From Bradyrhizobium diversitatis (GTDB lineage: Bacteria; Pseudomonadota; Alphaproteobacteria; Rhizobiales; Xanthobacteraceae), in contig NZ_JACEGD010000012.1 of assembly GCF_016031635.1 (NCBI RefSeq), forward strand, positions 238,044-302,043: DNA of 64,000 nucleotides, given 5' to 3'. Below, piece after piece: positions 8,208 to 17,100 of this stretch. Numbering within the stretch: the first letter of the stretch is position 1; each line of letters begins with the position of its first letter. The notes under the pieces are model-generated. The model did no database searches. It saw only the letters and a list, made by a program, of their open reading frames with translations, and was not told the origin of the DNA. The translations under genes were made by a program, and so were the position numbers.

Positions 8208-10046
8208 ATGGCCCGACCGGCGGTGCTGACGGTCGCTGATACGATCGCGAAGAGCTTCCTGCGCGCCGCCGAGACGCGGGGCGACAGGCCGGCGATCCGC
8301 GAGAAGAAGTTCGGCATCTGGCAGCCGACGAGCTGGCGCGAATGGCTGGAAATCTCGAAGGAGATCGCCTACGCGCTTCGCGCGATCGGCTTCATGCCCG
8401 GCGACGTCGCCTCCATCGTCGCCAACGCCGTCCCGGAATGGGTCCATGCCGACATGGGCATCCTGTGCGCCGGCGGCGTCTCCTCCGGAATCTATCCGAC
8501 CGATTCCGCGTCCCAGGTCGAGTATCTCGTCAACGATTCCCGCACCAGGGTGATCTTCGCCGAGGATGAGGAGCAGCTCGACAAGATTCTCACCTGCCGC
8601 GCACGCTGTCCGTCCCTGCAGAAGATCATCGTGTTCGACATGGAGGGCCTCAGCGGCTTCTGCGATGACATGGTGCTGTCGCTCGACGAGCTTCGCGCGC
8701 TCGGCCGCAACCACATGGTCGGCCGCGAAGAGCTGTGGCGGGAGATGATCGACAGCCGCGGCGCCGGCGATCTCGCCATCCTCGTCTATACGTCCGGCAC
8801 GACCGGTCCGCCCAAGGGCGCGATGCACGCCAACCGCAGCGTCACGCATCAGATGCGCCATGCCAACGACTTCATCCCGGCGCGAGAGGACGAAGACCGG
8901 TTGATCTTCCTGCCGCTCTGCCATGTCGCCGAGCGCATCGGCGGCTATTACATCTCCGTCGCGCTCGGCTCGGTGATGAATTTCGCCGAGAGCCCGGAAA
9001 CCGTCCCGGACAATCTGCGCGAAGTGCAGCCGACCGCCTTTCTGGCGGTGCCGCGGGTCTGGGAAAAGTTCTATTCCGCCATCACCATCGCGCTGAAGGA
9101 CGCGACGCCGCTGCAGCAATGGGTCTATCGGCGCGCGATCGGCATCGGCTACCGCATGGTCGAGTGCCGGCTCGAGGGCAGGGCACCGCCGCTGTCGCTG
9201 CGGATCGCCAACCGCATCGCCTACCAGGTCGCGTTCCGCAACATTCGCCGCATGATCGGGCTCGATCGTTGCCGCATCGCGTTCACCGGCGCGGCGCCGA
9301 TCGCACCGGAGCTGATCCGCTGGTATCTGGCGCTCGGAATCGACATGCACGAGGTCTACGGCCAGACCGAGAATTGCGGGGTCGCCACCATGATGCCGGC
9401 GGGCAGGATCAAGCTCGGCTCGGTCGGCACCGCGGTGCCCTGGGGCGAGGTCGCGCTGTCGCCCGACGGCGAGATCCTGATCAAGGGCGACTTCCTGTTC
9501 ATGGGCTACCTGAACCAGCCGGAGAAGACGGCCGATACCATCGATCCGCGCGGCTGGCTGCATACCGGCGACGTCGGCACCATCGACAACGAAGGCTTCG
9601 TCCGCATTACCGACCGGATGAAGGACATCATCATCACCTCCGGCGGCAAGAACATCACGCCGTCCGAGATCGAGAACCAGCTCAAATTCTCGCCCTACAT
9701 TTCCGACGCCGTGGTGATCGGCGACAAACGGCCGTATCTCACCTGCCTCGTGATGATCGACCAGGAGAACGTCGAGAAGTTCGCCCAGGATCACGACATC
9801 CCCTTCACCAATTACGCCAGCCTGTGCCGGGCGAGGGAAATCCAGGACCTGATCTGGCGCGAGATCGAACAGGTCAACGGCAATTTTGCCCGTGTCGAGA
9901 CCATCAAGAGGTTTCATCTGATCGAGCGCCAGCTCACCCCCGAGGACGAGGAGCTGACGCCGACCATGAAGCTGAAGCGCGGCTTCGTGAACAAGCGCTA
10001 CGCCGCCGAGATCGAGGCGATGTATCGCGAGCGTGCAGTGGCGTGA
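8208..10046 (+). CDS. Long-chain/aryl acyl-CoA synthetase (AMP-forming)
   Basis: A 612-residue adenylate-forming ligase of the FadD15-like group. Motifs in order: phosphate loop YTSGTTGPPKGAM near residue 197, A5 region YGQTENCGV near 384, A7 HTGDVG near 454, A8 ITDRMKDIIITSGGKNITPSEIE near 470. It would activate a carboxylic acid to its CoA thioester with ATP. A strong AAGGAGGGAGGA site lies ahead of ATG 8208. Its place between livF and the binding protein suggests that the imported acid is CoA-activated directly, implying that the transporter carries an aromatic or fatty acid rather than an amino acid; that part is inference. Confidence 0.9.
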   Translation: MARPAVLTVADTIAKSFLRAAETRGDRPAIREKKFGIWQPTSWREWLEISKEIAYALRAIGFMPGDVASIVANAVPEWVHADMGILCAGGVSSGIYPTDSASQVEYLVNDSRTRVIFAEDEEQLDKILTCRARCPSLQKIIVFDMEGLSGFCDDMVLSLDELRALGRNHMVGREELWREMIDSRGAGDLAILVYTSGTTGPPKGAMHANRSVTHQMRHANDFIPAREDEDRLIFLPLCHVAERIGGYYISVALGSVMNFAESPETVPDNLREVQPTAFLAVPRVWEKFYSAITIALKDATPLQQWVYRRAIGIGYRMVECRLEGRAPPLSLRIANRIAYQVAFRNIRRMIGLDRCRIAFTGAAPIAPELIRWYLALGIDMHEVYGQTENCGVATMMPAGRIKLGSVGTAVPWGEVALSPDGEILIKGDFLFMGYLNQPEKTADTIDPRGWLHTGDVGTIDNEGFVRITDRMKDIIITSGGKNITPSEIENQLKFSPYISDAVVIGDKRPYLTCLVMIDQENVEKFAQDHDIPFTNYASLCRAREIQDLIWREIEQVNGNFARVETIKRFHLIERQLTPEDEELTPTMKLKRGFVNKRYAAEIEAMYRERAVA

Positions 10047-10047
10047 C

Positions 10048-10100
10048 GCATGCGCATGCCCCGGAAAAGTGGGAACCGGTTTTCCGAGAAGGGCATGCGC
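10048..10100. repeat. Intergenic palindromic repeat (family F, copy 1)
   Basis: GCATGCGCATGCCC and GGGCATGCGC flank an inner inverted pair CCGGAAAAGTGGG/CCGGTTTTCCG, so the element folds into a compound hairpin. A diverged copy of the inner CCGGAAAA...TTTTCCG core lies at 30690. It resembles rhizobial intergenic mosaic elements in style; that comparison is from memory. Confidence 0.7.
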
Positions 10101-10185
10101 AAAAAGGAAAGTCCCATTCGAGAAAGCGAAGGAGCCGTGGCCCTCGCCCTTCGTCCAACACGGGCCTTTAGGAGAGGAGACGTCA

Positions 10186-11385
10186 ATGTCGAGATCGTTC
10201 AGCGCATTCGGCCTTGCTGTGGGTGCCGTGGCGCTTACCTGTCTGCCGGCCGCAGCGCAAACCAAGGTCACCAACGATGGCATCTCGGCAACCGAGATCG
10301 TCATCGGCACCCACCAGGATCTGTCGGGTCCGATCAAGGGTTGGGGCGTGCCGGTCTCCAACGGCATGAAGATGGCGGTCGAGGAGGTTAACGCCGCCGG
10401 CGGCATCAACGGCCGCAAGATTCGCCTGGTGGTCGAGGACAGCGGCTACGATCCGAAGAAGGCCGTGCTGGCCTCGCAGAAGCTGATCGAGCGCGACAAG
10501 ATCTTCGCGATGGTTGGGCCGATGGGATCGCCTACCGTGCTCGCCGCGCAGGATATCCTGCTCGACGCCGGCGTGCTGCAGCTGTTTCCGCTGACGGCGG
10601 CCGAGTTCACCTTCAAGTTCGATCCCGCCAAGCCGCAGGAGCGGTTGAAGTTCAACAACCTCCTGCCCTACGTCGAGAGCACGCGGGCGGCGCTGAAATA
10701 CATGATTGAGGCAAAGAACTTCAAGAAGCCCTGCATCATGCATCAGGACGACGAGTACGGAAAGAACGTGCTCGATGGTTTTAACCAGCAGCTCGCCGCC
10801 ATGAAGGTGCAGCCGGCCTCGATCACGAGCTACAAGCGCGGCGCCTCCGACTTCTCGGCGCAGGTCGCCAAGATGAAGTCCGACGGCTGCGACCTCGTCG
10901 TGCTCGGCGCGGTCCTCCGTGAGCCGATCGGCACCATGAGTGAAGCGAAGAAGCTCGGATGGGACGTCACCTTCCTCGGCGCCACGCCCGTTAACGTGCT
11001 CGAAGTGCCGGCGCTCGGCAAGGAAGTGGTGGAGGGCTTGTATTCCGCTTCGAACTTCGAAATTCCCTATGAAGACACCGCGAAAGGAAAGGTGAAGGAC
11101 TGGCTCGTCCACTACAAGAAGATGTTTGGTACCGACGCCAACACCCAGGCCATCATCGGCTACAACGCGGTGATGACGTTCGCGCATTATGCCAACAAGG
11201 CTGGCAAGGATCTCACTGGCCAGAAGATGCTCGACGCGCTGGAGTCCGGCGACAAGTTCCAGGACATCTTCAATTCGCCGCCGACGGTGTTCTCGAAGAC
11301 CAACCATCTCGCCACCACCATCACCCAGGTGCAGCAGGTCAAGAACGGCCGCTGGGTGCTGATCAAGGACAATCTGATGTTTTGA
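10186..11385 (+). CDS. Periplasmic binding protein of the HAAT transporter (LivK type)
   Basis: A 399-residue type I periplasmic binding protein. Signal peptide about residues 1-25 (ending AAAQ), then the family opening GISATEIVIGTHQDLSGPIKGWG, NGMKMAVEEVNAAGGINGRKI and VLASQKLIERDKIFAMVGPMGSPT. ATG 10186 is chosen because AGGAGAGGAGA lies 7-16 bases upstream and it starts the signal peptide; the upstream in-frame extension reads through a repeat. It should deliver ligand to LivHMGF. The Peripla_BP_6 family binds amino acids as well as aromatic acids, so the ligand is open. Confidence 0.9.
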   Translation: MSRSFSAFGLAVGAVALTCLPAAAQTKVTNDGISATEIVIGTHQDLSGPIKGWGVPVSNGMKMAVEEVNAAGGINGRKIRLVVEDSGYDPKKAVLASQKLIERDKIFAMVGPMGSPTVLAAQDILLDAGVLQLFPLTAAEFTFKFDPAKPQERLKFNNLLPYVESTRAALKYMIEAKNFKKPCIMHQDDEYGKNVLDGFNQQLAAMKVQPASITSYKRGASDFSAQVAKMKSDGCDLVVLGAVLREPIGTMSEAKKLGWDVTFLGATPVNVLEVPALGKEVVEGLYSASNFEIPYEDTAKGKVKDWLVHYKKMFGTDANTQAIIGYNAVMTFAHYANKAGKDLTGQKMLDALESGDKFQDIFNSPPTVFSKTNHLATTITQVQQVKNGRWVLIKDNLMF

Positions 11386-11412
11386 TGCTTCTCTTGCGGA
11401 GAACTCGGTGTA

Positions 11413-11558
11413 CCCTCTCCCCTTGCGGGAGAGGGTGGATCGCCGCAAAAGCGGCGAGCCGGGTGAGGGGTATCTCTCCTCACGAACGGTCTTGTGAGCG
11501 GAAAGAACCCCTCATCCGCCGCGCTGCGCGCGCCACCTTCTTCCACAAGGGGAGAAGG
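11413..11558. repeat. Intergenic repeat family A, copy 1
   Basis: CCCTCTCCCCTTGCGGGAGAGGG is followed by a second inverted pair around GCCGCAAAAGCGGC, then GGGTGAGGGG and a divergent mirror half ending AAGGGGAGAAGG. It lies at the junction of the convergent binding-protein gene and the LprI-like gene and probably also works as a terminator. Confidence 0.75.
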
Positions 11559-11586
11559 AAGAAAGAGCCGCGCGCGGCGAGAAGGC

Positions 11587-12702
11587 CTACGATCCCCCGC
11601 CTGCGGTGCCCGAGCTCACCGGGGCGAGCTCGTCTTCCCGGCAGCGCCAACCGTCGGCGGCTTTCACGAAGGCGAACGTCCGCTGGATCCTGAGCCGGCG
11701 CGTAACGTTGAAGGCTTCTGCGGAGCGCTCCTTGTTGCCGGCTGCCGGTTGCGGACGCCCCGTCCTCGCGTTCCAGCAGGTGCCGGTGCAGGTGGAGGCG
11801 ATCTTGCTGCACATGGTGAAGGGCGCCAGCACGGCCATCTCGATTTCGCCGGTGACCTGCGCCTCCTGCTCGGTCACTTGGCTGTCGATGGCGTAGACGC
11901 GGTTGATGCGCAGGAAGTTGCCGCAGGAGTTGGCCGCATGGATGCGCGCGGCGCAGAAATCCACCGCGTCGGTGTCGGGTGAGCGGGCCGCGACCTGCCG
12001 GCCGAACACCTTCTTGGGGTCACCCTTTGCCGCGCGGATTTCATCCGTCTTGCGCTTCAAATGATCGGCGAGACAGTCCTCCGCGGATTCGAGCTCTTGC
12101 AGCGGCACGTTCTCCTTGCCGACCAGATTGCATCTGCGGTCGCGCTCTCGCGTCCACCTTCCATATTCGGCGAAGGCAAAGCGGGCCGCGGTCGGGTCCA
12201 ATTTGCCGATCAGGCCGAGCGCCTGGCCGTTGAGCTCGGTTTCGGCGAGCGCCAGCGACGGGTCCGCGCAGATCAGCGCGCCCGCTGCGGTGCTGGCCGC
12301 GAGGCAGTCGAAATCAGGATCGCGCACGATCGCGGCGCGCTCCTCGGTCACCTTGAGCAGACACGCCTTCACCCGGTCGAAATCGTCAGGGCGGATTGCG
12401 GTCTGGCCGACGATGCCGCAGCCGAGATTGCGCTGACGGATCCAGATCGCATTCTCCTCGATGGCAGGCAGGCGATCGGGTAGGCGGGCGAGCCGCGCCT
12501 CGATCGCCGTGCTCAGCTTCTCGGCGGCGGCGGCCAGCTCGGCGTCACCGCAGAATAATTGGTTGCCGGGATCGCGAATCTGCTGGCAGTTGTTCTTGGC
12601 AAACAGCGGCAGCCTGTCGGCGATCGAGCGTTCGGATTGGGCGGAGGCGGGCGCCGACGGCAATGCCAGCAGCGCAAGCACAGACAGCACGATCAATCGC
12701 AT
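11587..12702 (-). CDS. Periplasmic cysteine-rich protein with LprI-like repeats
   Basis: A 371-residue protein with signal peptide 1-22 (ending ASAQ). Two or three copies of an LprI/DUF1311-like pattern are visible: paired cysteines around a charged helix, as in NNCQQIRDPGNQLFCGDAEL..WIRQRNLGC, DFDCLAAS..ICADPSLALAE..WTRERDRRCN. The C-terminal 130 residues form a separate domain with four more cysteines (CSKIASTCTGTCWN). The many cysteines fit an oxidising periplasm. LprI-domain proteins include lysozyme inhibitors but most are unassigned. It lies 94 bp downstream of the BTLCP protease on the same strand, so the two may be expressed together. Confidence 0.8.
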   Translation of the reverse strand: MRLIVLSVLALLALPSAPASAQSERSIADRLPLFAKNNCQQIRDPGNQLFCGDAELAAAAEKLSTAIEARLARLPDRLPAIEENAIWIRQRNLGCGIVGQTAIRPDDFDRVKACLLKVTEERAAIVRDPDFDCLAASTAAGALICADPSLALAETELNGQALGLIGKLDPTAARFAFAEYGRWTRERDRRCNLVGKENVPLQELESAEDCLADHLKRKTDEIRAAKGDPKKVFGRQVAARSPDTDAVDFCAARIHAANSCGNFLRINRVYAIDSQVTEQEAQVTGEIEMAVLAPFTMCSKIASTCTGTCWNARTGRPQPAAGNKERSAEAFNVTRRLRIQRTFAFVKAADGWRCREDELAPVSSGTAGGGS

Positions 12703-12796
12703 TCCGGTCGCCCCGCATGGAAATCAGCATGCTAGCGTCTGGGATCGCGCGGCGAAATGGCTTTGTGGTGGGGCTGAATCCGACCTGCGAGAAGGA

Positions 12797-13528
12797 TCAA
12801 CGCGCCTCGGCGGCCGCGATCGAGACTCGCACGGGCTCGTCGACATATTTCATCACGGCCGACTGATAGAGCACGAACAGCGGTTGATAGCTCCGCTCGG
12901 CGTCGTCCTCGACCATCGCCATGCGGCGATTGTCGAGCATCAGCCAGTGGCCGTCGAGCCGGGCAGCAGCAATCGCGTGCTCCTCGCCGGCGCGGGCGTC
13001 GCGCACCACGAGGATGCGCAGGTCTTCGGGAGGAATGCCCGCCAGCCGCAGCGCGGCCAGCTTGGCGATGGCATAGTCTTCGCAATCGCCGGCACCGCGC
13101 GCGAAGGTCGCGAGCGGCGAGCTCCAGACATCGTCGGTGCCGTCGTTGGCGGCGTGGATGGCGAGATTGATGGCGCGGTTGGTCTCGCCGAGGCGCGCAC
13201 GGCCATCGCGTGCGCGGGCCTGGTCGACGATGGCGAGCAGCTTCAGAGCCGCGGGCGAGACGCAATTGTCCCGGTCGCCGTCGCACAGCGCAAGCTGCAC
13301 CATGTCGTCGTCGAGCTTGTCCTTCAGCGTGGACCATTTCTGCTGGAGGCTGCCGGATGAGATGGCGAAGGCGAACACGCCGAACGGTTCGGCGGATTTG
13401 CGTACGAGGACGCCGGCGCCGGGCGACAGCAGTGTGCCGGCGCGAAGCTCGGCGGCCGATCCGAGCAGGATCAAGCCGCATAAGATCAGGATTGCGCGCC
13501 AAGCGCGCGAGCGAGCAGCGGTCTCCAT
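12797..13528 (-). CDS. Transglutaminase-like cysteine protease (BTLCP / LapG-like family)
   Basis: A 243-residue protein with an N-terminal signal or anchor segment (residues about 10-30). The catalytic triad pattern of bacterial transglutaminase-like cysteine proteinases is intact: Cys in GAGDCEDYAIAK, His in GEEHAIAA, Asp in HWLMLDNRR. Members of this family, such as LapG, cleave large type I-secreted adhesins near the N-terminus; the family was described as neighbouring type I secretion genes. Here it is divergent, across about 600 bp, from the FecR/VCBS exoprotein, an obvious candidate substrate. No LapD-like receptor is encoded in the window. Confidence 0.88.
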   Translation of the reverse strand: METAARSRAWRAILILCGLILLGSAAELRAGTLLSPGAGVLVRKSAEPFGVFAFAISSGSLQQKWSTLKDKLDDDMVQLALCDGDRDNCVSPAALKLLAIVDQARARDGRARLGETNRAINLAIHAANDGTDDVWSSPLATFARGAGDCEDYAIAKLAALRLAGIPPEDLRILVVRDARAGEEHAIAAARLDGHWLMLDNRRMAMVEDDAERSYQPLFVLYQSAVMKYVDEPVRVSIAAAEAR

Positions 13529-14135
13529 CTGACATCCCCTTCCCAGGCTTCGCGAGATCTCCCTCGATCTCGACGTGCCGGGCTGTGTTGCTTTCCTGGA
13601 GATAGTGCGAGGCGGGCCGTTTTGTTCTGCTTAACGCGCCCGGCAGCGGTCCCAAAACCGTGGGACAGGCTGAAGCAGGCCTGCCCAAATTGCCTAAAAT
13701 TTTACGATCCCGAGGCTAGGAGGGCGCTGCTGTGATATGGATCCCGTTGCAGGCAGGCGTTGCAAGGTGGCTGATTCTGCGTCCTATGGCTAACAGCGCG
13801 CTATTTCACGGGTTCTGTTAGCTAGGTCACAGATCTAGTTCCATATTTGGCGCAGGATATTGCAGGGCATCATGCAATGAAGATGACGCAAGTATCTCTT
13901 TGACCAATTTTACAGTGAACGACTTGGGATGATGGGAAATGCGTGCATCTAAGCTCAATTCGACTTCAGAATGCTTGGCGTATTACTTCAGCTTCTCTGG
14001 GAGGGCGCCGGCCTGCGGGGCTCTTATGGCCAAGTGACGCGAAATCACACAAGCAAATAGATGGTTTCGCCAAGGACTTGGTAATGCTAAGCAAGCTTAG
14101 GCAATTGATACTTACCTAAATTTTAACCCTTTGCG
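13529..14135. other. 607-bp divergent regulatory region between protease and exoprotein genes
   Basis: No convincing gene; the stretch is richer in A+T than its surroundings, as expected for a promoter region. It holds a perfect 8-bp inverted repeat GCTAACAG (13789-13796) / CTGTTAGC (13815-13822) with an 18-base spacer and no T-run, better as an operator or RNA hairpin than a terminator. A 32-codon frame at 13939-14037 has no family features. The promoters of both flanking genes must lie here. Confidence 0.55.
13789..13822. promoter_or_regulatory. Perfect inverted repeat, candidate operator
   Basis: GCTAACAG-N18-CTGTTAGC. It lies 314 bp before the exoprotein start and 261 bp before the protease start. 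The regulator is unknown. Confidence 0.35.
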
Positions 14136-17100
14136 GTGCCCCGGTTGAATTACGCTGGCAAATTCGACGCCGCGACGTCCTTGGACGGCCAGGTTTCCGG
14201 TACGTCCGGCCTCGTCCATGCCGATTCTCTTGCGGCCAAGCCCTTCATCGCAAAGGGACATGGCCATGTGCCTGATGGCGCGTTCGTTGTTCCCGACCCC
14301 AACCTGATCTTCAACGGCGAGTTCAAGCGCGCCGGCCTCGATCTCGTGCTGTCCCACGAAGGTCAGGAGTTCGTGGTTCACGATTATTTCAGGGGCGAAA
14401 AGCGCGCCGCGGTCGCCTCGCCCGACGGAGCCCACCTCACCGGCGACATCGTCAATGCCCTCACCGGCCACGTCCAGGTTGCCCAGGCCGCGCCCGGCGC
14501 CGCTGCGGCCCAGGTCATCGGCCACGTCACGAAGCTCTCCGGCAGTGCGACCGCGATTCGCAACGGCGTCTCGGTCATCCTGAACAACGGCGACAATGTC
14601 GAGAAGGGCGACGTGGTCTCGACCGGCGCCGATTCGACGCTCGGCATCACCTTCATCGACGGCACCGTATTCGGCCTGTCCTCCAATGCGCGGATGGTGC
14701 TGAACGAGATGGTCTACGACCCCAACGGGTCGAGCAACTCCTCGCTGCTCAGCCTGGTTGCGGGCACCATCACCTTCGTCGCCGGCGAGACCGCCAAGCA
14801 TGGCGACATGAAGGTCGACACGCCGGTCGCCACCATGGGCATCCGCGGCACGGCAGTGCTGACCCAGATCAACTTCGTCGTTCCCGCCGGCGGCGGCGAT
14901 CCGCAGCCGCAGGCGAGCTTCCAGGTGCTGGTCGAGCCGAACGGCACGACCGGCTCCTACATCCTGTTCGACAAGATCACGCTGCTGCCGATCGCGACGG
15001 TCAACCAGGCCGGCCAGATGATCCAGATCAGCGGCGGCAACGTCTCGATCGGCAATGCGCTGATGTCGCCGGAAATTCAGAAGCTGATCACGGACGTGTT
15101 CACGCTGAAATTCACCGACAACAACACCAACACCAAGCTGACCACGAACTTCACCGACACGATCACGCCGATCAGCCTGGACTTCGCGTTCAAGTCGGGG
15201 TCCGGCACCGCCGCAATCGCGACATTCGTCACTATCAGTGCGCCGCAACGCGACGGCTCCGGCAATTCAACGCAGCAGGCCACCCGTGTTCCCGGCCAGC
15301 CGATCGTGCAAAGCTTCGACGCCGGCGGGAATCTGAAGACGGCCTTCGCGCTGACTGAGCGCGCGGGCATGACGGGCGACACGACGGCCGATACTGTTAC
15401 CGGCCTGATCAGATTCGTCGATCAAAACCTCGGCGACCGGCCGACGGTGTCGGTGAGCCTCGCCGAAGCGCCGAACTACGTCTACAAGAGCGCCGGCCAG
15501 CAGGACGTTACCGGCTCGCTCACCGAGCTCCAGAAGCACGGCATCGCAGCGACGCAGATCCAGATCAGCGTCGTTGCCGACCCCGCCAACGAGAACAACG
15601 GATCGGCGGTCTGGACCTACACGATCCCCGACAAGGTCTTCGACTTCCTCGCGGCCGGCGAAACCCTGACGCTGACCTACATGGTGCGGGTCGACACCAA
15701 TTTCGTGGTGAATCCCGAGTCCAGGTTCATCCCGATCACCATCACGATCACGGGGACGAACGACAAGCCTACCGTTGCGACGTCGGGTGGCACCGTCATC
15801 GAGCAGGTCGGGACCGGTAACGAGGCTCTGGACGTCATCACCGGCACGGTCACCTTCACCGACGTCGATCTGACGGACCGGCCGATCGTGAGCGCTGAGC
15901 TCTCGTCGACCCAGCCGTTCAAATATCTCGATGCCGAAGGCAATGACATCACCGCCACGCTGACGCCGCAGCAACTCGCCGCGATCGCAGCCGTCAAGGT
16001 GCCGCTGACGGTGGTGCAGGGTGCAGGGAACGGCAACAACGGCTCGGCCACCTGGACCTACAGCGTTCCCGACCATCTCTTCGACTTCCTTGCCGAGGAC
16101 GAGAAGCTGATCCTCAATTACGTGGTGCAGGTCGATGACGGGCACGGCGGCATTGTCAGCACGCCGCTCACGGTTTCCATCAATGGTGCCGACGTCAATG
16201 TCGAGGGCACCAACGACGTGCCGACGATCATCGAGGACGACACGACCTCGACCGGCGCGGTGACCGAGGATGCGGCAACCCTGACGGCGAACGGCACCAT
16301 CACCTTCAACGATCCCGATCTCACGGACACCCACACCGCAAGCTTCGAGCTGAAGTCGACGAATTCGAGCGCGCATCTACCCGGCTTCAGCAGCGGGACC
16401 TCGCATATCGGCACGTTCGCGCTGACGGCGGTGAGCGAGAGCCCGGGCGTCAGCTCCCGTGGATCGGTGGGCTGGACCTTTACGATCGACGACAACGATC
16501 CGGTGCTCCAGTCGCTGGCCGAAGGCCAGACCATCACCCAGGTCTATACCGTGACGGTCGACGACCATCACGGAGGGACGGTCACCAAAGACGTCACGGT
16601 CACCATCACCGGCACCAATGACGCGCCGACCATCACGAGCGGCGCAGACGCCGCGACGGGGAGCGTCACTGAGGACGCCTGCGCAATGTTATCGATCGAC
16701 GGGACGCTGGCGATCCAGGATCTCGACCTGATCGATATCCACACGGCGGAAGCCGTCTTCAAATCGTCCACGTCGAGCGTTCAGCTTCCGGGCTTCGCCA
16801 CGGGCACGCCGCTCGGCACCTTCTCGATCGACTGCGCGGTTGACGAGTTCAACACCGACACCGACAACAGCGCGACGCTGGGCTGGCATTTCACGCTCGA
16901 CAACAGCAATGCGGTGCTGCAGTCGCTGGCCGAAGGGCAGACCATCACCCAGGTCTACACGATCACGTTCACCGACAGTAACGGTGCCGAGGTCTCTCAG
17001 GATGTGACCGTCACGATCAACGGCGCCAACGACGCGCCGACCATCACCAGCAGTGCCGAAGATGCTACTGGAGCGGTGACGGAGGATGCCAGTGCGACGT

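Noticed and set aside
13939..14037. 32-codon frame starting ATG before the exoprotein
   Set aside because: No ribosome-binding site, no recognisable motif, and it lies in a regulatory region; expected by chance.
15267..16376. Minus-strand frames within the exoprotein gene
   Set aside because: They are antisense to highly regular VCBS repeats and show no family features.
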